From an uncultured Alistipes sp. (lineage in GTDB: Bacteria > Bacteroidota > Bacteroidia > Bacteroidales > Rikenellaceae): 64,000 nucleotides of DNA. This document shows positions 49,542-59,888 of the stretch, in pieces. How positions within the stretch are numbered: position 1 is the stretch's first letter; every line of letters starts with the position of its first letter. A model generated the notes under the pieces. That model searched no databases. It was not told the DNA's origin and saw nothing but the letters and a program-made list of their open reading frames with translations. The translations under genes and the position numbers were made by a program. The stretch spans positions 62,001-126,000 of the forward strand of contig NZ_CABMQJ010000006.1 of NCBI RefSeq assembly GCF_902388705.1. The letters run 5' to 3'.

Positions 49542-50246
49542 ATGAGCTGTTTTTTATCTAATTCCTCGCTCGGCAAGAAGTTAATAATGAGCGTGACGGG
49601 GTGCTTCCTCGTGCTCTTTATCCTCTTCCACATGTCCATGAACATCACGGCGATCATCTCGCCCGAGGCGTACAACATGATCTGCGAGTTCCTGGGCGCC
49701 AACTGGTATGCGCTGGCCGGCACCGCCGTACTGGCGGCAGGTGTCATCGTACACTTCATCTACGCCGTGATTCTCACGCTCGAAAACCGCAAGGCCCGCG
49801 GCTCGCAGCGCTACGCCGTAACGGTCGTGGAGCCGGGCGTCAAATGGGCTTCGAAGAACATGCTCGTGCTGGGCTTCATCATCCTGGGCGGCATGGTGCT
49901 CCACCTCTTCAACTTCTGGGCTAAAATGCAGCTCGTGGAGATCATGGGCGGACACGTCAACTCGCTGGGCTTCGGCCCCGCCGACGGCGCTTCGCTGATC
50001 GCCTACACGTTCTCGCAGTGGTACTACGTGGTAATCTACCTCGTATGGTTCTTCGCCCTCTGGTTCCACCTCACGCACGGCGTATGGTCGATGTTCCAGA
50101 CCGTAGGCTGGGCCAACGACACGTGGTATCCCCGCCTGAAATGCATCGCCAACATCGTAGCGACCCTCATCTTCCTCGGCTTCGCTGCCGTCGTGGTAGT
50201 TTACTTCATCCAGAGCATTTGCCCCTGCTGCGCAGGAGCCTGCTAA
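49542..50246 (+). CDS. sdhC: Succinate dehydrogenase/fumarate reductase cytochrome b subunit
   Basis: 234 residues with five membrane segments (for example 'VTGCFLVLFILFHMSMNITAI', 'WYALAGTAVLAAGVIVHFIYAVIL', 'NMLVLGFIILGGMVLHLFNFW', 'WYYVVIYLVWFFALWFHLTHGVWSMF', 'IVATLIFLGFAAVVVVYFIQSICP'). Membrane His residues in HMSMNI, VHFIYA, LHLFNFW and FHLTHG fit the two-heme ligands of type-B enzymes. Anchors the flavoprotein and Fe-S subunits encoded next and passes electrons from menaquinol. Confidence 0.95.
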   Translation: MSCFLSNSSLGKKLIMSVTGCFLVLFILFHMSMNITAIISPEAYNMICEFLGANWYALAGTAVLAAGVIVHFIYAVILTLENRKARGSQRYAVTVVEPGVKWASKNMLVLGFIILGGMVLHLFNFWAKMQLVEIMGGHVNSLGFGPADGASLIAYTFSQWYYVVIYLVWFFALWFHLTHGVWSMFQTVGWANDTWYPRLKCIANIVATLIFLGFAAVVVVYFIQSICPCCAGAC

Positions 50247-50348
50247 ATTCCGGTCGCAGGACATTTTCGCCCGCGCAGGCACACGGCCCGTCCGTATTGC
50301 AGGCGCAGAAAATGAAGATTAAAATTCAACAATAAACACACAACAGAT

Positions 50349-52295
<1,947 letters not shown>

Positions 52296-52332
52296 TTTTG
52301 ACGTTGTATCACTTTAATAACAATTTGGAATT

Positions 52333-53076
52333 ATGAATTTTACATTAAAGATATGGCGTCAAAAGGACGCCAAAGCAAAGGGTGGTTTCGAAACGTACAA
52401 AGTCGAAAACATCTCGGCCGACACCTCGTTCCTCGAGATGCTCGACATCCTGAACAATGACCTCATCCACCAGGGCAAAGAGCCCGTGGCATTCGACCAC
52501 GACTGCCGCGAGGGTATCTGCGGCATGTGCTCGCTGCACATCGACGGCCATGCGCACGGCCCCGGCCAGGCGGCCACGACCTGCCAGATTTACATGCGCA
52601 AGTTCAAGGACGGCGCGACAATCACCATCGAACCGTGGCGTTCGGCGGCTTTCCCCGTCATCAAGGACCTCGTGGTGAACCGCTCGGCTTACGACCAGAT
52701 TCTTCAGGCCGGCGGCTTCATCTCGGTACGCACGAACTCGGTGCCCGACGCCAATGCGATTCCTATCGCGCAGGCCGACGCCGAAGAGTCGATGGACGCT
52801 GCCGCCTGCATCGGCTGCGGGGCCTGTGCCGCAACCTGCAAGAACGGCTCGGCCATGCTGTTCGTCGCAGCGCGCGTATCGTCGCTCGCCAAGCTGCCGC
52901 AGGGCCGCGTGGAGGGTGCGCGCCGTGCCAAGGCAATGGTAGCCAAGATGGACGAACTGGGCTTCGGCAACTGCACCAACACGGGTGCCTGCCAGGCGGA
53001 GTGTCCCAAGTCGGTTTCCATCGCGCATATCGCACGCCTGAACCGCGAGTTCCTCGCGGCGAAGTTCGAGGACTAA
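52333..53076 (+). CDS. sdhB: Fumarate reductase/succinate dehydrogenase iron-sulfur subunit
   Basis: 247 residues. [2Fe-2S] ligands in 'HDCREGICGMCSLHIDG...TTC' (about 56-82) and the ferredoxin-like C-terminal clusters in 'CIGCGACAATCKNGS' and 'CTNTGACQAECPKSVSIAHIA'. Transfers electrons between the cytochrome b subunit and the flavoprotein. Third gene of the sdhCAB (frdCAB-type) operon, 37 bp after sdhA. Confidence 0.97.
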   Translation: MNFTLKIWRQKDAKAKGGFETYKVENISADTSFLEMLDILNNDLIHQGKEPVAFDHDCREGICGMCSLHIDGHAHGPGQAATTCQIYMRKFKDGATITIEPWRSAAFPVIKDLVVNRSAYDQILQAGGFISVRTNSVPDANAIPIAQADAEESMDAAACIGCGACAATCKNGSAMLFVAARVSSLAKLPQGRVEGARRAKAMVAKMDELGFGNCTNTGACQAECPKSVSIAHIARLNREFLAAKFED

Positions 53077-53364
53077 AAGCCAAGGCGCTCCCGGGATTTT
53101 CCGGCGGGCGGAAAGCGGACGGCACACACACCCGCCGCCGCGGAAACATACGAAGCGGGAAACCGCAGTAAATGCAGCATTCGGAAAAGGTTGCGCGGAC
53201 AAATGTCCCGGCAGCTTTTTCCGAATCTGTTTTCAGCGGAGCCGTCCGCTCCCAAACAAGGCTCCGGACAACCGAAACCGGGAGAGCCGACGCTACGGCA
53301 GCAGGCATTTCCCTGCAACGGTACTGTTCTTGCGATGCAGCAATAAACCAAAAACTTTCAGGCC

Positions 53365-53583
53365 ATGGGCAAAATAGAATTCCCGACCGACCGTCGGGTC
53401 ATCTCCACGCAGAACAACGGATTCGCCGGCAACGAACGGGACGAAACCCTAATCGACGAAAATTTACTGGAAACGGAGATTCCGCTGGACGACAGCATCC
53501 CCGACGTGGTACATGAAACCGAAGAGGCCGCGAGGCCCGTCTACGACGAGGAGGGCTACCGCAACGATCCGGGCGGGGAATAA
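53365..53583 (+). CDS. Small acidic hypothetical protein
   Basis: 72 residues, rich in Asp/Glu and probably disordered (RDETLIDENLLETEIPLDDSIPDVVHETEEAARPVYDEEG). No family recognised; the composition and ATG in context make it plausible, but it could be spurious. The 288-bp gap before it (53077-53364) shows no other gene. Confidence 0.45.
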   Translation: MGKIEFPTDRRVISTQNNGFAGNERDETLIDENLLETEIPLDDSIPDVVHETEEAARPVYDEEGYRNDPGGE

Positions 53584-53690
53584 CACGCCCCCAGCTTCCG
53601 TGAGCGGCACACGGCCCGTGAGGACACGGCCCGGAACATCCTCACGGACAAAAAAAACCGCCGGTTCACCGACCCTGCGGACAATTACGA

Positions 53691-53870
53691 GGGGGGGGGT
53701 GACATTTCCCGACGGCCCCGTCCTTCCCGCACCAGATACGGACTTGGTCGTGACCGGTGTGAGGGCCTATACGGGCCGGAGAGTTGAGAACAGGCGACAG
53801 GCAAAAGCGCGCCATCTCCGGATAAGCGAGCAGGCAGGGCGGAATCCGATAACGATTCCGCCCTGCCTGC
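53691..53870. repeat. G9 tract and perfect 17-bp inverted repeat in a gene-free stretch
   Basis: A run of nine G (53691-53699) and, further on, a perfect inverted repeat with arms 53830-53846 and 53854-53870 (7-nt loop). The stem lacks a U tract on either strand but may still act as a terminator for the convergent genes on each side. Otherwise 53584-53932 contains no gene that I can support. Confidence 0.5.
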
Positions 53871-53932
53871 AATAACCGGATTTCCAGGCCCTGTCCGGGG
53901 TCAAATCACCGGATATCGAAACCGCCCCGTTA

Positions 53933-54412
53933 TTACTTGGGGCGAATCGACGAAAGCCGCGCCACCTGCCGCAGGTCGAACACCCCGTAGATATTCACCA
54001 CGACCGTTTCTTTCACGCCGTAGGTAATCATCACCAGCTCCGACTTGACCGACATCGCAGTTTCACGGATATAGAATTTGGTGGTCTGGCCGTTTTCCGT
54101 GCCGGAGGTCACCGGATGGAACTTCCGGTCGGCGGCAACGGCGGCCTCTGCATCCCGGACGAACTGCGCCCCGTCGCCCTCCTTGAGGGCGATGATACGG
54201 ATATACTGAATATCCTCCAACAGCACGGCGAGTCCCTTGTCCCCCCTTTCTGCGGCCTGACGGCTCATCATCTGCATCATCTTCTGCTCGAGCTGCACGC
54301 TCGTGTAGCCCCCGGCCGCCGCATAACGCCCGAAAAAGTCGTTCACGGCATTGCTCTGGGCCGCAACCAGCTGCGGAAGAAGCAGTATCAATATCAACAA
54401 CAATCGTTTCAT
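53933..54412 (-). CDS. DUF4252-like protein
   Basis: 159 residues from ATG 54412 (MKRLLLILILLLPQLVAAQ signal peptide). Matches the DUF4252 pattern: 'AVNDFFGRYAAAGGYTSVQLEQKMMQMMS', then 'ALLEDIQYIRIIALKEGDGAQFVRDAEAAV' and 'SVKSELVMITYGVKETVVVNIYGVFDLRQVARLSSI'. Exported, function unknown. DUF4252 genes usually accompany ECF sigma factor operons in Bacteroidetes, as here. An ATG at 54475 would overlap the previous gene. Confidence 0.82.
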   Translation of the reverse strand: MKRLLLILILLLPQLVAAQSNAVNDFFGRYAAAGGYTSVQLEQKMMQMMSRQAAERGDKGLAVLLEDIQYIRIIALKEGDGAQFVRDAEAAVAADRKFHPVTSGTENGQTTKFYIRETAMSVKSELVMITYGVKETVVVNIYGVFDLRQVARLSSIRPK

Positions 54413-54429
54413 AATCGTTCCGGATAAAA

Positions 54430-55332
54430 TTACAGGGAAAGCGTGTAGGAAAAACCGAACGAGAAAGTATGGCATGCGGGACCCGCATTGTTTTTAAACA
54501 GCGGCGTCAGTCCGTACCGGCCGTAAAAGCCGAACCCGCGGTAGGCGACCGACGCCCCCAGGCCGAACTGGTAAGACCGGAAACCGGAGAGGCTGTTTTT
54601 CTCTTTGGGTTTCTTGTAGATTGCATCGGCCCCCAGCAGGAAGTCGGAATAGGCGACAGCCGTAATGCGGAAATGCTTTGCAGGCCTGTAGATCAGCCGC
54701 ACGGGGAGGCCGAGCGACGATGTGACGACTTTCGATTTATCGGCAGGCTCGTCCAACGCCACGGGAACGATACGTCCGTCCCGGTTGCCGAGCGTGATGC
54801 CGTTGTCGGCCAGGCGGAAATTATCGAGCGTATACTGGAAGCCGAGGCCGAGGCTCAACGTGCGGCTCCGGTTCAGCGACAGGCATAGCTGCACCGCCGA
54901 GAAGCTGAAATGGAACGACGGGCCCAGCCGCTGGTCGAGGAAGTCCTTTTCACCGGGTGCGTAGTCCGAATAATCGACGCCCGTCAGCTGTGTAAAACCG
55001 AATTCCATATCGCTCAGGATATTGAGTTCGACACGGGGCGATTTCAGCTCCATTTTCTGCATCGGCGTATGGCCCAGCGTAAGGCCGAACCCGGCCACCT
55101 CGAGCACCACGCTGCCGTCGTTTCCCCCTTCGCGCAGCGTCACCAGCCCGCTGTCCATCGCATCGATCCGCCGCAGCGTGTCAATCCCCACCGAATCGCG
55201 GTTCACCGTTTCGATATTCAGCCGCCGGCCGTCCGCGCGACGGTAGTAGCGCATCGAATCGGTACGCTGGGCCGCCGCAGGAAGCAGCGCAAACAGGAGC
55301 AGCAGCCCTGTGATTACAAGTTGTTTTTTCAT
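54430..55332 (-). CDS. Outer-membrane beta-barrel protein (PorT-like)
   Basis: 300 residues. Signal peptide to 'LLPAAAQ'; then a periplasmic segment and amphipathic strands ('FGFTQLTGVDYSDYA', 'RTLSLGLGFQYTLDNFRLADNG', 'LPVRLIYRPAKHFRITAVAYSDFLLGADAIY', 'YQFGLGASVAYRGFGFYGRYGLTPLFK') ending 'SFGFSYTLSL' with a terminal aromatic/Leu pattern. Part of the sigma-factor operon; role unknown, perhaps sensed or controlled by the sigma factor. Confidence 0.78.
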   Translation of the reverse strand: MKKQLVITGLLLLFALLPAAAQRTDSMRYYRRADGRRLNIETVNRDSVGIDTLRRIDAMDSGLVTLREGGNDGSVVLEVAGFGLTLGHTPMQKMELKSPRVELNILSDMEFGFTQLTGVDYSDYAPGEKDFLDQRLGPSFHFSFSAVQLCLSLNRSRTLSLGLGFQYTLDNFRLADNGITLGNRDGRIVPVALDEPADKSKVVTSSLGLPVRLIYRPAKHFRITAVAYSDFLLGADAIYKKPKEKNSLSGFRSYQFGLGASVAYRGFGFYGRYGLTPLFKNNAGPACHTFSFGFSYTLSL

Positions 55333-55346
55333 GGCAATATCCGTTT

Positions 55347-55784
55347 TTAATCGTTTTCAATCAATTCATCGACAATCACCCCGGGATCGCTGAACTCCGA
55401 AAATGCCTGCAGGTAAACCGTCGCCTGTAGGGCAACCTCTTTGTCATAGACCGCCACCCCGTCGATATAACAATAGGGCCTGCGCAGGTACTCCACGCAC
55501 AGGAAAAGTCCCAACACCACGGCTGCAGCCGCAGCCATGCCGCACAGCCGCAGGGTCATACGCCTTGCGGCAGGGTTGTTACCGGCAGGCCTGCGGGCTG
55601 CGGGCAAACGCTCCGCAGCAAGTCCGTCCATACCGCAGAACATCGTGCGGGCATACAGCAGGCTGGCATCCACCTCATCCTCCATCTGGAAATAGGCGCG
55701 CAGTTCGGCCTCTTCGTCGTCGGTCGTCCGTGCGTCAAAATAGCACTCCAGCAACTTTTCAATCCTTTCTTTCCGCTCTTTCAT
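55347..55784 (-). CDS. Probable anti-sigma factor
   Basis: 145 residues. N-terminal helices 'ERIEKLLECYFDARTTDDEEAELRAYFQ' (about 7-34) resemble the cytoplasmic sigma-binding part of small Bacteroidetes anti-sigma factors. One membrane segment 'LRLCGMAAAAAVVLGLFLCVEYL' (about 78-100) and a short periplasmic tail. It overlaps the sigma gene by 26 bp, so translation is coupled. Function inferred from layout and position. Confidence 0.68.
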   Translation of the reverse strand: MKERKERIEKLLECYFDARTTDDEEAELRAYFQMEDEVDASLLYARTMFCGMDGLAAERLPAARRPAGNNPAARRMTLRLCGMAAAAAVVLGLFLCVEYLRRPYCYIDGVAVYDKEVALQATVYLQAFSEFSDPGVIVDELIEND

Positions 55785-56277
55785 CGTCCATCATTTTTTT
55801 CAGTACCTCTCTCAATCCGCTACGGGCGCGGGAGAGAATCACACGCACCTGCGCTTCGTCGCACGCAACCATACCGGCAATCTCATGGGTCGGGTAACCC
55901 TCGATATCTTTCAGGTGGAGCACCTCGCGCTGCCGCTGCGGCAACTCCGCCATGGCCCTGCGCACCAAATCGCGCGCCTCCCACTGCTCGGCTCCGCCCG
56001 ACGACGAGCGCTCGGCCCATCCTGCCAGCACACCGTCACGCCGCTCACCGGCCCGCCGCCGGCGCAGGTTGTCGTAACAGCGGTTGCGCACGGCCGTCAT
56101 CACGAAAGAAGCGATATTGCGGCAGCCGTCGAGCCGGCTGCGCTCCCGCCACAACCGCTCCAACAGGTCGTGCGTCACGTCTTCCGCCTCGTCGGCGCAG
56201 AGCAGCAGGCTCTGCGCATAGCGGAACATACGGTCGCGCAACGGTACCACATATCGGTCGAATTCGATTTCTTTCAT
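55759..56277 (-). CDS. ECF RNA polymerase sigma-70 factor
   Basis: 172 residues. Region 2 'FRYAQSLLLCADEAEDVTHDLLERLWRERSRLDGCRNIASFVMTAVRNRCYDNLRRRR' and region 4 'AMAELPQRQREVLHLKDIEGYPTHEIAGMVACDEAQVRVILSRARSGLREVL'. Extracytoplasmic-function type. First gene of a four-gene minus-strand operon (sigma, anti-sigma, barrel, DUF4252). An A/T-rich stretch with no clear promoter lies upstream. Confidence 0.93.
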   Translation of the reverse strand: MKEIEFDRYVVPLRDRMFRYAQSLLLCADEAEDVTHDLLERLWRERSRLDGCRNIASFVMTAVRNRCYDNLRRRRAGERRDGVLAGWAERSSSGGAEQWEARDLVRRAMAELPQRQREVLHLKDIEGYPTHEIAGMVACDEAQVRVILSRARSGLREVLKKMMDDERAERKD

Positions 56278-56459
56278 TGTACTTGTAAGACGAAGCTAAA
56301 AGCCAAAACGCAACACCGGGAGCTCAAATATCGCTTTTTTTTCGTCCGCCCCACCCTTTTTGCCCCGGATTCGCAGCGACTATTATATAGGTATGAAAAA
56401 AAATCGATGTTTTTTGCAAAAATTTAGTACTTTGCATTGCATAATACTAAAAACTGTAT

Positions 56460-56467
56460 TATATTTG
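56460..56467 (+). promoter_or_regulatory. -7 box TATATTTG of the PspC/PadR operon
   Basis: TATATTTG 57 bp before the ATG at 56524; a TACTTTG-like box also occurs at 56428. The leader is AT-rich. Confidence 0.5.
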
Positions 56468-56523
56468 TAATACCAAAGTAGTAGTAAACCGGAAATATTA
56501 ACCCTAAAAATACCTTTACGACT

Positions 56524-57045
56524 ATGAAAGAAACAGTTAACGTCAATATCGGCTCGCAGGCATTCACCCTCGACGAAGATGCCTACCGCGTGCTCCGGAG
56601 TTATCTCGAAGACATACGCAGCCGCCTGCCCGAATACGATACCGAAACCATGGGCGACATCGAGGTTCGCATCGCCGAGATCTTCCGCGAAATCGTTTCC
56701 TCGCCGATGCGGGTCATCACCCTCGACACGGTACGCGCGGCGATGCACCGGATGGGTGCGCCCTCGGACTTCGGCGAACGCCGCGGCAGCGCCGCACCCG
56801 CGGAAGACGAAGAGGCTGCGGAAGCGGAGCCCCGCAAGCTTTACCGGTCGCGCACCGACCGTTCGATTGCAGGCATCTGCGGCGGACTGGCCGAATTCTT
56901 CAAGGTCGACGTGACGGTACTGCGCCTCATCACCCTGTTCCTGATACTTTTCGGCGGACTATCCATCTGGGCCTATATCATCCTCTGGATCATCATCCCG
57001 GAACAGCCCGCCCCGAAATTCAATATAAACCGTAAAAAAAGATAA
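56524..57045 (+). CDS. PspC domain protein
   Basis: 173 residues. The N-terminal ~100 residues ('KETVNVNIGSQAFTLDEDAYRVLRSYLEDI...DIEVRIAEIF') form the regulatory helical region shared with the protein at 58439. The C-terminal PspC domain is 'KLYRSRTDRSIAGICGGLAEFFKVDVTVLRLITLFLILFGGLSIWAYIILWIIIPE' with one or two membrane segments. PspC proteins are linked to envelope-stress sensing. First of five genes with gaps under 25 bp. Confidence 0.88.
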   Translation: MKETVNVNIGSQAFTLDEDAYRVLRSYLEDIRSRLPEYDTETMGDIEVRIAEIFREIVSSPMRVITLDTVRAAMHRMGAPSDFGERRGSAAPAEDEEAAEAEPRKLYRSRTDRSIAGICGGLAEFFKVDVTVLRLITLFLILFGGLSIWAYIILWIIIPEQPAPKFNINRKKR

Positions 57046-57048
57046 ACC

Positions 57049-57258
57049 ATGGCAACGAACAACACCAAAAGACTTTACCGCGTGTCCGACGGCATCATAG
57101 CCGGCGTCTGCGGCGGACTGGCCGAATTTTTCGGACTCGACGCATCACTCATACGCATCGCAACCCTGATTCTCGTACTTTTCGGCGGACTTTCGCTCTG
57201 GGTTTACATCATCCTCTGGCTGATCGTACCGAAAGCACCGAAGCGATTAACCGAATAA
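57049..57258 (+). CDS. Short PspC domain protein
   Basis: 69 residues, nearly only a PspC domain: 'RLYRVSDGIIAGVCGGLAEFFGLDASLIRIATLILVLFGGLSLWVYIILWLIVPK'. It is a close relative of the C-terminal part of the preceding protein, probably from a duplication. It starts 3 bp after the previous stop. Confidence 0.88.
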   Translation: MATNNTKRLYRVSDGIIAGVCGGLAEFFGLDASLIRIATLILVLFGGLSLWVYIILWLIVPKAPKRLTE

Positions 57259-57264
57259 AGCATT

Positions 57265-57597
57265 ATGGCTGAAGACAACGTAAAAGCGCAAATGCGCAAA
57301 GGAATCCTGGAGTACTGCATCCTCGCCATTCTCTCCCGCGAAGATTCGTATGCTCCGAAGATCATCGCCGAACTCAAAGAGGCCGAGATGATCGTAGTCG
57401 AGGGTACGCTGTACCCGATCCTCACCCGGCAAAAGAACTCGGGACTTCTGACCTACCGTTGGGAAGAATCCCCACAGGGACCGCCCCGCAAGTACTACAC
57501 GCTGACCGAAAAGGGACGCGAATACCTCAAAACCCTCGATGAGGCCTGGGACGAACTGGTGGGACAGATACAAGTCATTCGTCACGGAAAACAATAA
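57265..57597 (+). CDS. PadR family transcriptional regulator
   Basis: 110 residues. PadR winged helix: 'RKGILEYCILAILSREDSYAPKIIAELKEAEMIVVEGTLYPILTRQKNSGLLTYRWEESPQGPPRKYYTLTEKGREYL'. Lies inside the PspC operon, 6 bp after the short PspC gene, and probably controls it. Confidence 0.93.
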   Translation: MAEDNVKAQMRKGILEYCILAILSREDSYAPKIIAELKEAEMIVVEGTLYPILTRQKNSGLLTYRWEESPQGPPRKYYTLTEKGREYLKTLDEAWDELVGQIQVIRHGKQ

Positions 57598-57616
57598 CCC
57601 TTAAATAATTACAACC

Positions 57617-58420
57617 ATGAAAAGAATACTTTTGATCGCAGTCCTGCTGGGCGCCATGATCACCGCAACCACATATTTCGTCTGCATCGCAGCGCCCTCC
57701 GTCCTCTTCGGGAAAGGCCTCAAAGGCAGCGGCAACATCATCTCGCGCACCATCGACGCCCCGGCTTTCGATCAGGTGGACGCCGCGCGCGCCGTGAAAG
57801 TCGTCATCACCGACAAGGCGACCGACAAAATCACCATCGAGGCCGACGACAACATCATGGACTATGTGGAGGTCAAAGCCAAAGGCGGCCGGCTGACGGC
57901 AAGCATCGACAAATCGATTAACAACGTTTCGAACGCGAACGTAACCGTCACCATCCCGGCCAACGGCCGTATCCGGTCGCTCGACGCGTCGAGCGCCGCA
58001 AAAATCACGGGCGACGCCCTCCTCACGGCCGACAAATTCTCGATTGACGCTTCGAGCGCTGCAAAAATCGAGGTGGCCGTAAAAGCCGCAGAGTGCCGGG
58101 TAGCCGCATCGAGCGCTTCGAAAATCGAAGCCGAAATCAATGCGACCTCCTGCACGGTGGATGCGTCCAGCGCCTCGAAAATCACGCTGAAAGGCTCGGC
58201 GGCAACGTGCAACATCGACATGAGTTCGGCCTCGAAACTCTCCGCCGGGGATTTCGCAGTCGCCGACTGCTCCGTCAGCACGTCGAGCGCCGCAAAGGCC
58301 ACGGTCAACTGTACGGGCAAACTCCGCGCCGACGCGTCGAGCGGCAGCTCGGTTCGCTATACGGGCGACTGCCAGACCAGCATCAGCAAGTCGAGCGGCG
58401 GCAGCGTCGGCAGAAACTAA
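57617..58420 (+). CDS. DUF2807 (head GIN domain) protein
   Basis: 267 residues. N-terminal membrane or signal segment (RILLIAVLLGAMITATTYFVC), then the DUF2807 start 'SGNIISRTIDAPAFDQVDAARAVKVVITDK' and a beta-solenoid of short repeats around 'LDASSAAKITGDALL', 'IDASSAAKIEVAVK', 'VDASSASKITLKG'. Such proteins are exported and of unknown function; DUF2807 and PspC genes are often neighbours in Bacteroidetes. Confidence 0.88.
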   Translation: MKRILLIAVLLGAMITATTYFVCIAAPSVLFGKGLKGSGNIISRTIDAPAFDQVDAARAVKVVITDKATDKITIEADDNIMDYVEVKAKGGRLTASIDKSINNVSNANVTVTIPANGRIRSLDASSAAKITGDALLTADKFSIDASSAAKIEVAVKAAECRVAASSASKIEAEINATSCTVDASSASKITLKGSAATCNIDMSSASKLSAGDFAVADCSVSTSSAAKATVNCTGKLRADASSGSSVRYTGDCQTSISKSSGGSVGRN

Positions 58421-58438
58421 TCCTCAAACGACACAACC

Positions 58439-59755
58439 ATGAAAGAGGTTAAAAAATGCAGCATATCGGGCGTGGCGTTCACCATGGACACCGACGCTTA
58501 CCAGGAGTTGGAGGTTTACCTCGAAAGCCTGAAAAAGACCTACAGGGACACCCCCGACGGAGCGGAAATCGTCGCCGACATCGAGGCCCGCATCGCAGAG
58601 TTGATTCTCTCGGCGCAAAACAACGACCGGGTAGTCGAGAAACCACTGATTCTGAACATCATCCGGCAGATGGGCACCGCAGAGGACATCTCCGAGGAGA
58701 GCACCGACAAATCCCCCGACGAACCACGCATTCCGCGCCGCCTCTACCGCGACACGGAGAACGCCAAACTGGGCGGCGTCTGCGCCGGCATCGGCAAATA
58801 TTTCGACGTCGATCCCGTATGGGTGCGGCTGGGCATGTTCCTGCCGATGTTCCTCTCGTTCCTGCAGTGGATTCCGTTCATGCACTGGACCGGCCCGATG
58901 ATGGGCAACCTGTTCGGCATCTTCATCATCTGCTACATCATCATGTGGTTCGCCGTGCCGGCAGCCCGCACGGCCCGGCAGAAACTCGAAATGAACGGCG
59001 AGAAAATCACCGCACAGTCGATTCGCGAAACCACGGAAGCCGCATCGAGCTGCGACCCCGACGTGAAAGCCAAACCGATCGTGGCTGAAGCCGTATCGGT
59101 ATTCGGCAAGGTGGTACTGATTCTACTCAAGCTCTTTGCCGGACTGCTCGTATTCGGGCTCATCATGGGCGCCTGCGCCCTGATTATCGGGCTGTTCGCC
59201 ATCGTCATTGGCGGCGGCGGCGTGCTCGCCCCCTTCTTCCCGCTGGGCATGACGCTCTGGGTACCGATTCTCGGCATATTTATTGTATTGATTCCGGTAA
59301 TACTGCTCATTTACGTACTGATGTGCCTCATCGCTTCGCGTAAGCCCGGAGGCGCGACCGTGCTGGTCATCTTCCTGCTCTGGCTCGTAAGCTTCATCGC
59401 ATGTGCGTGCATCGCCATCCGGGAGGACGTGGGCGATCGGTTCCGCACCAAGCGCAACGTGATCGAACGGGTGCTCAACACCGAGGTAGTCATCGACAAC
59501 GACACGACGACGGTCGAGAAGCTGCTGAAGGAATACGACAGCCAGAATGTCATCGAGGACGGTCAGAAAACGCTGCACATCAGCGTTCCGGAGAAGTCCA
59601 TCGACATTACGATCGACAAGGACAAGGCCGGACTGGAGGTGAAAGCCGACGGCAAACGGGTGCAGATACAGACCGGCAAAGGCAAAAAGGCATCGGAGGA
59701 AGTCGATACCGGCAAAACCGCCGAAACAGACACGGCGCAGGAGCAGACCGAATAA
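58439..59755 (+). CDS. PspC domain membrane protein with long C-terminal region
   Basis: 438 residues. The N-terminal region 'KKCSISGVAFTMDTDAYQELEVYLESLKKTY...EIVADIEARIAELIL' repeats that of the 56524 product. PspC domain about 98-180 ('RLYRDTENAKLGGVCAGIGKYFDVDPVWVRLGMFLPMF'), then several membrane segments ('VVLILLKLFAGLLVFGLIMGACALIIGLFAIVI', 'LGIFIVLIPVILLIYVLMCLI') and a C-terminal beta domain ('NTEVVIDNDTTTVEKLLKEYDSQ', 'ISVPEKSIDITIDKDKAGLEVKADGKRVQI') facing outside. Likely envelope-stress protein; last gene of the operon. Confidence 0.85.
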   Translation: MKEVKKCSISGVAFTMDTDAYQELEVYLESLKKTYRDTPDGAEIVADIEARIAELILSAQNNDRVVEKPLILNIIRQMGTAEDISEESTDKSPDEPRIPRRLYRDTENAKLGGVCAGIGKYFDVDPVWVRLGMFLPMFLSFLQWIPFMHWTGPMMGNLFGIFIICYIIMWFAVPAARTARQKLEMNGEKITAQSIRETTEAASSCDPDVKAKPIVAEAVSVFGKVVLILLKLFAGLLVFGLIMGACALIIGLFAIVIGGGGVLAPFFPLGMTLWVPILGIFIVLIPVILLIYVLMCLIASRKPGGATVLVIFLLWLVSFIACACIAIREDVGDRFRTKRNVIERVLNTEVVIDNDTTTVEKLLKEYDSQNVIEDGQKTLHISVPEKSIDITIDKDKAGLEVKADGKRVQIQTGKGKKASEEVDTGKTAETDTAQEQTE

Positions 59756-59828
59756 GGCCATAGGCGTTAGGTAAAATAAAAAGTTTTTTTCAAAACGCAG
59801 GGCGGACCCACGGGTACCGCCCTCGTTT

Positions 59829-59860
59829 TTTTGAAATATTTAAAAAAGTTACTATCTTTG
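59829..59860 (+). promoter_or_regulatory. Promoter of pfkA
   Basis: TTTTG near 59829-59833 and TATCTTTG at 59853-59860, 28 bp before the ATG at 59889. Confidence 0.7.
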
Positions 59861-59888
59861 AACGATTTTGTTTTTTAAACGAAAAACT

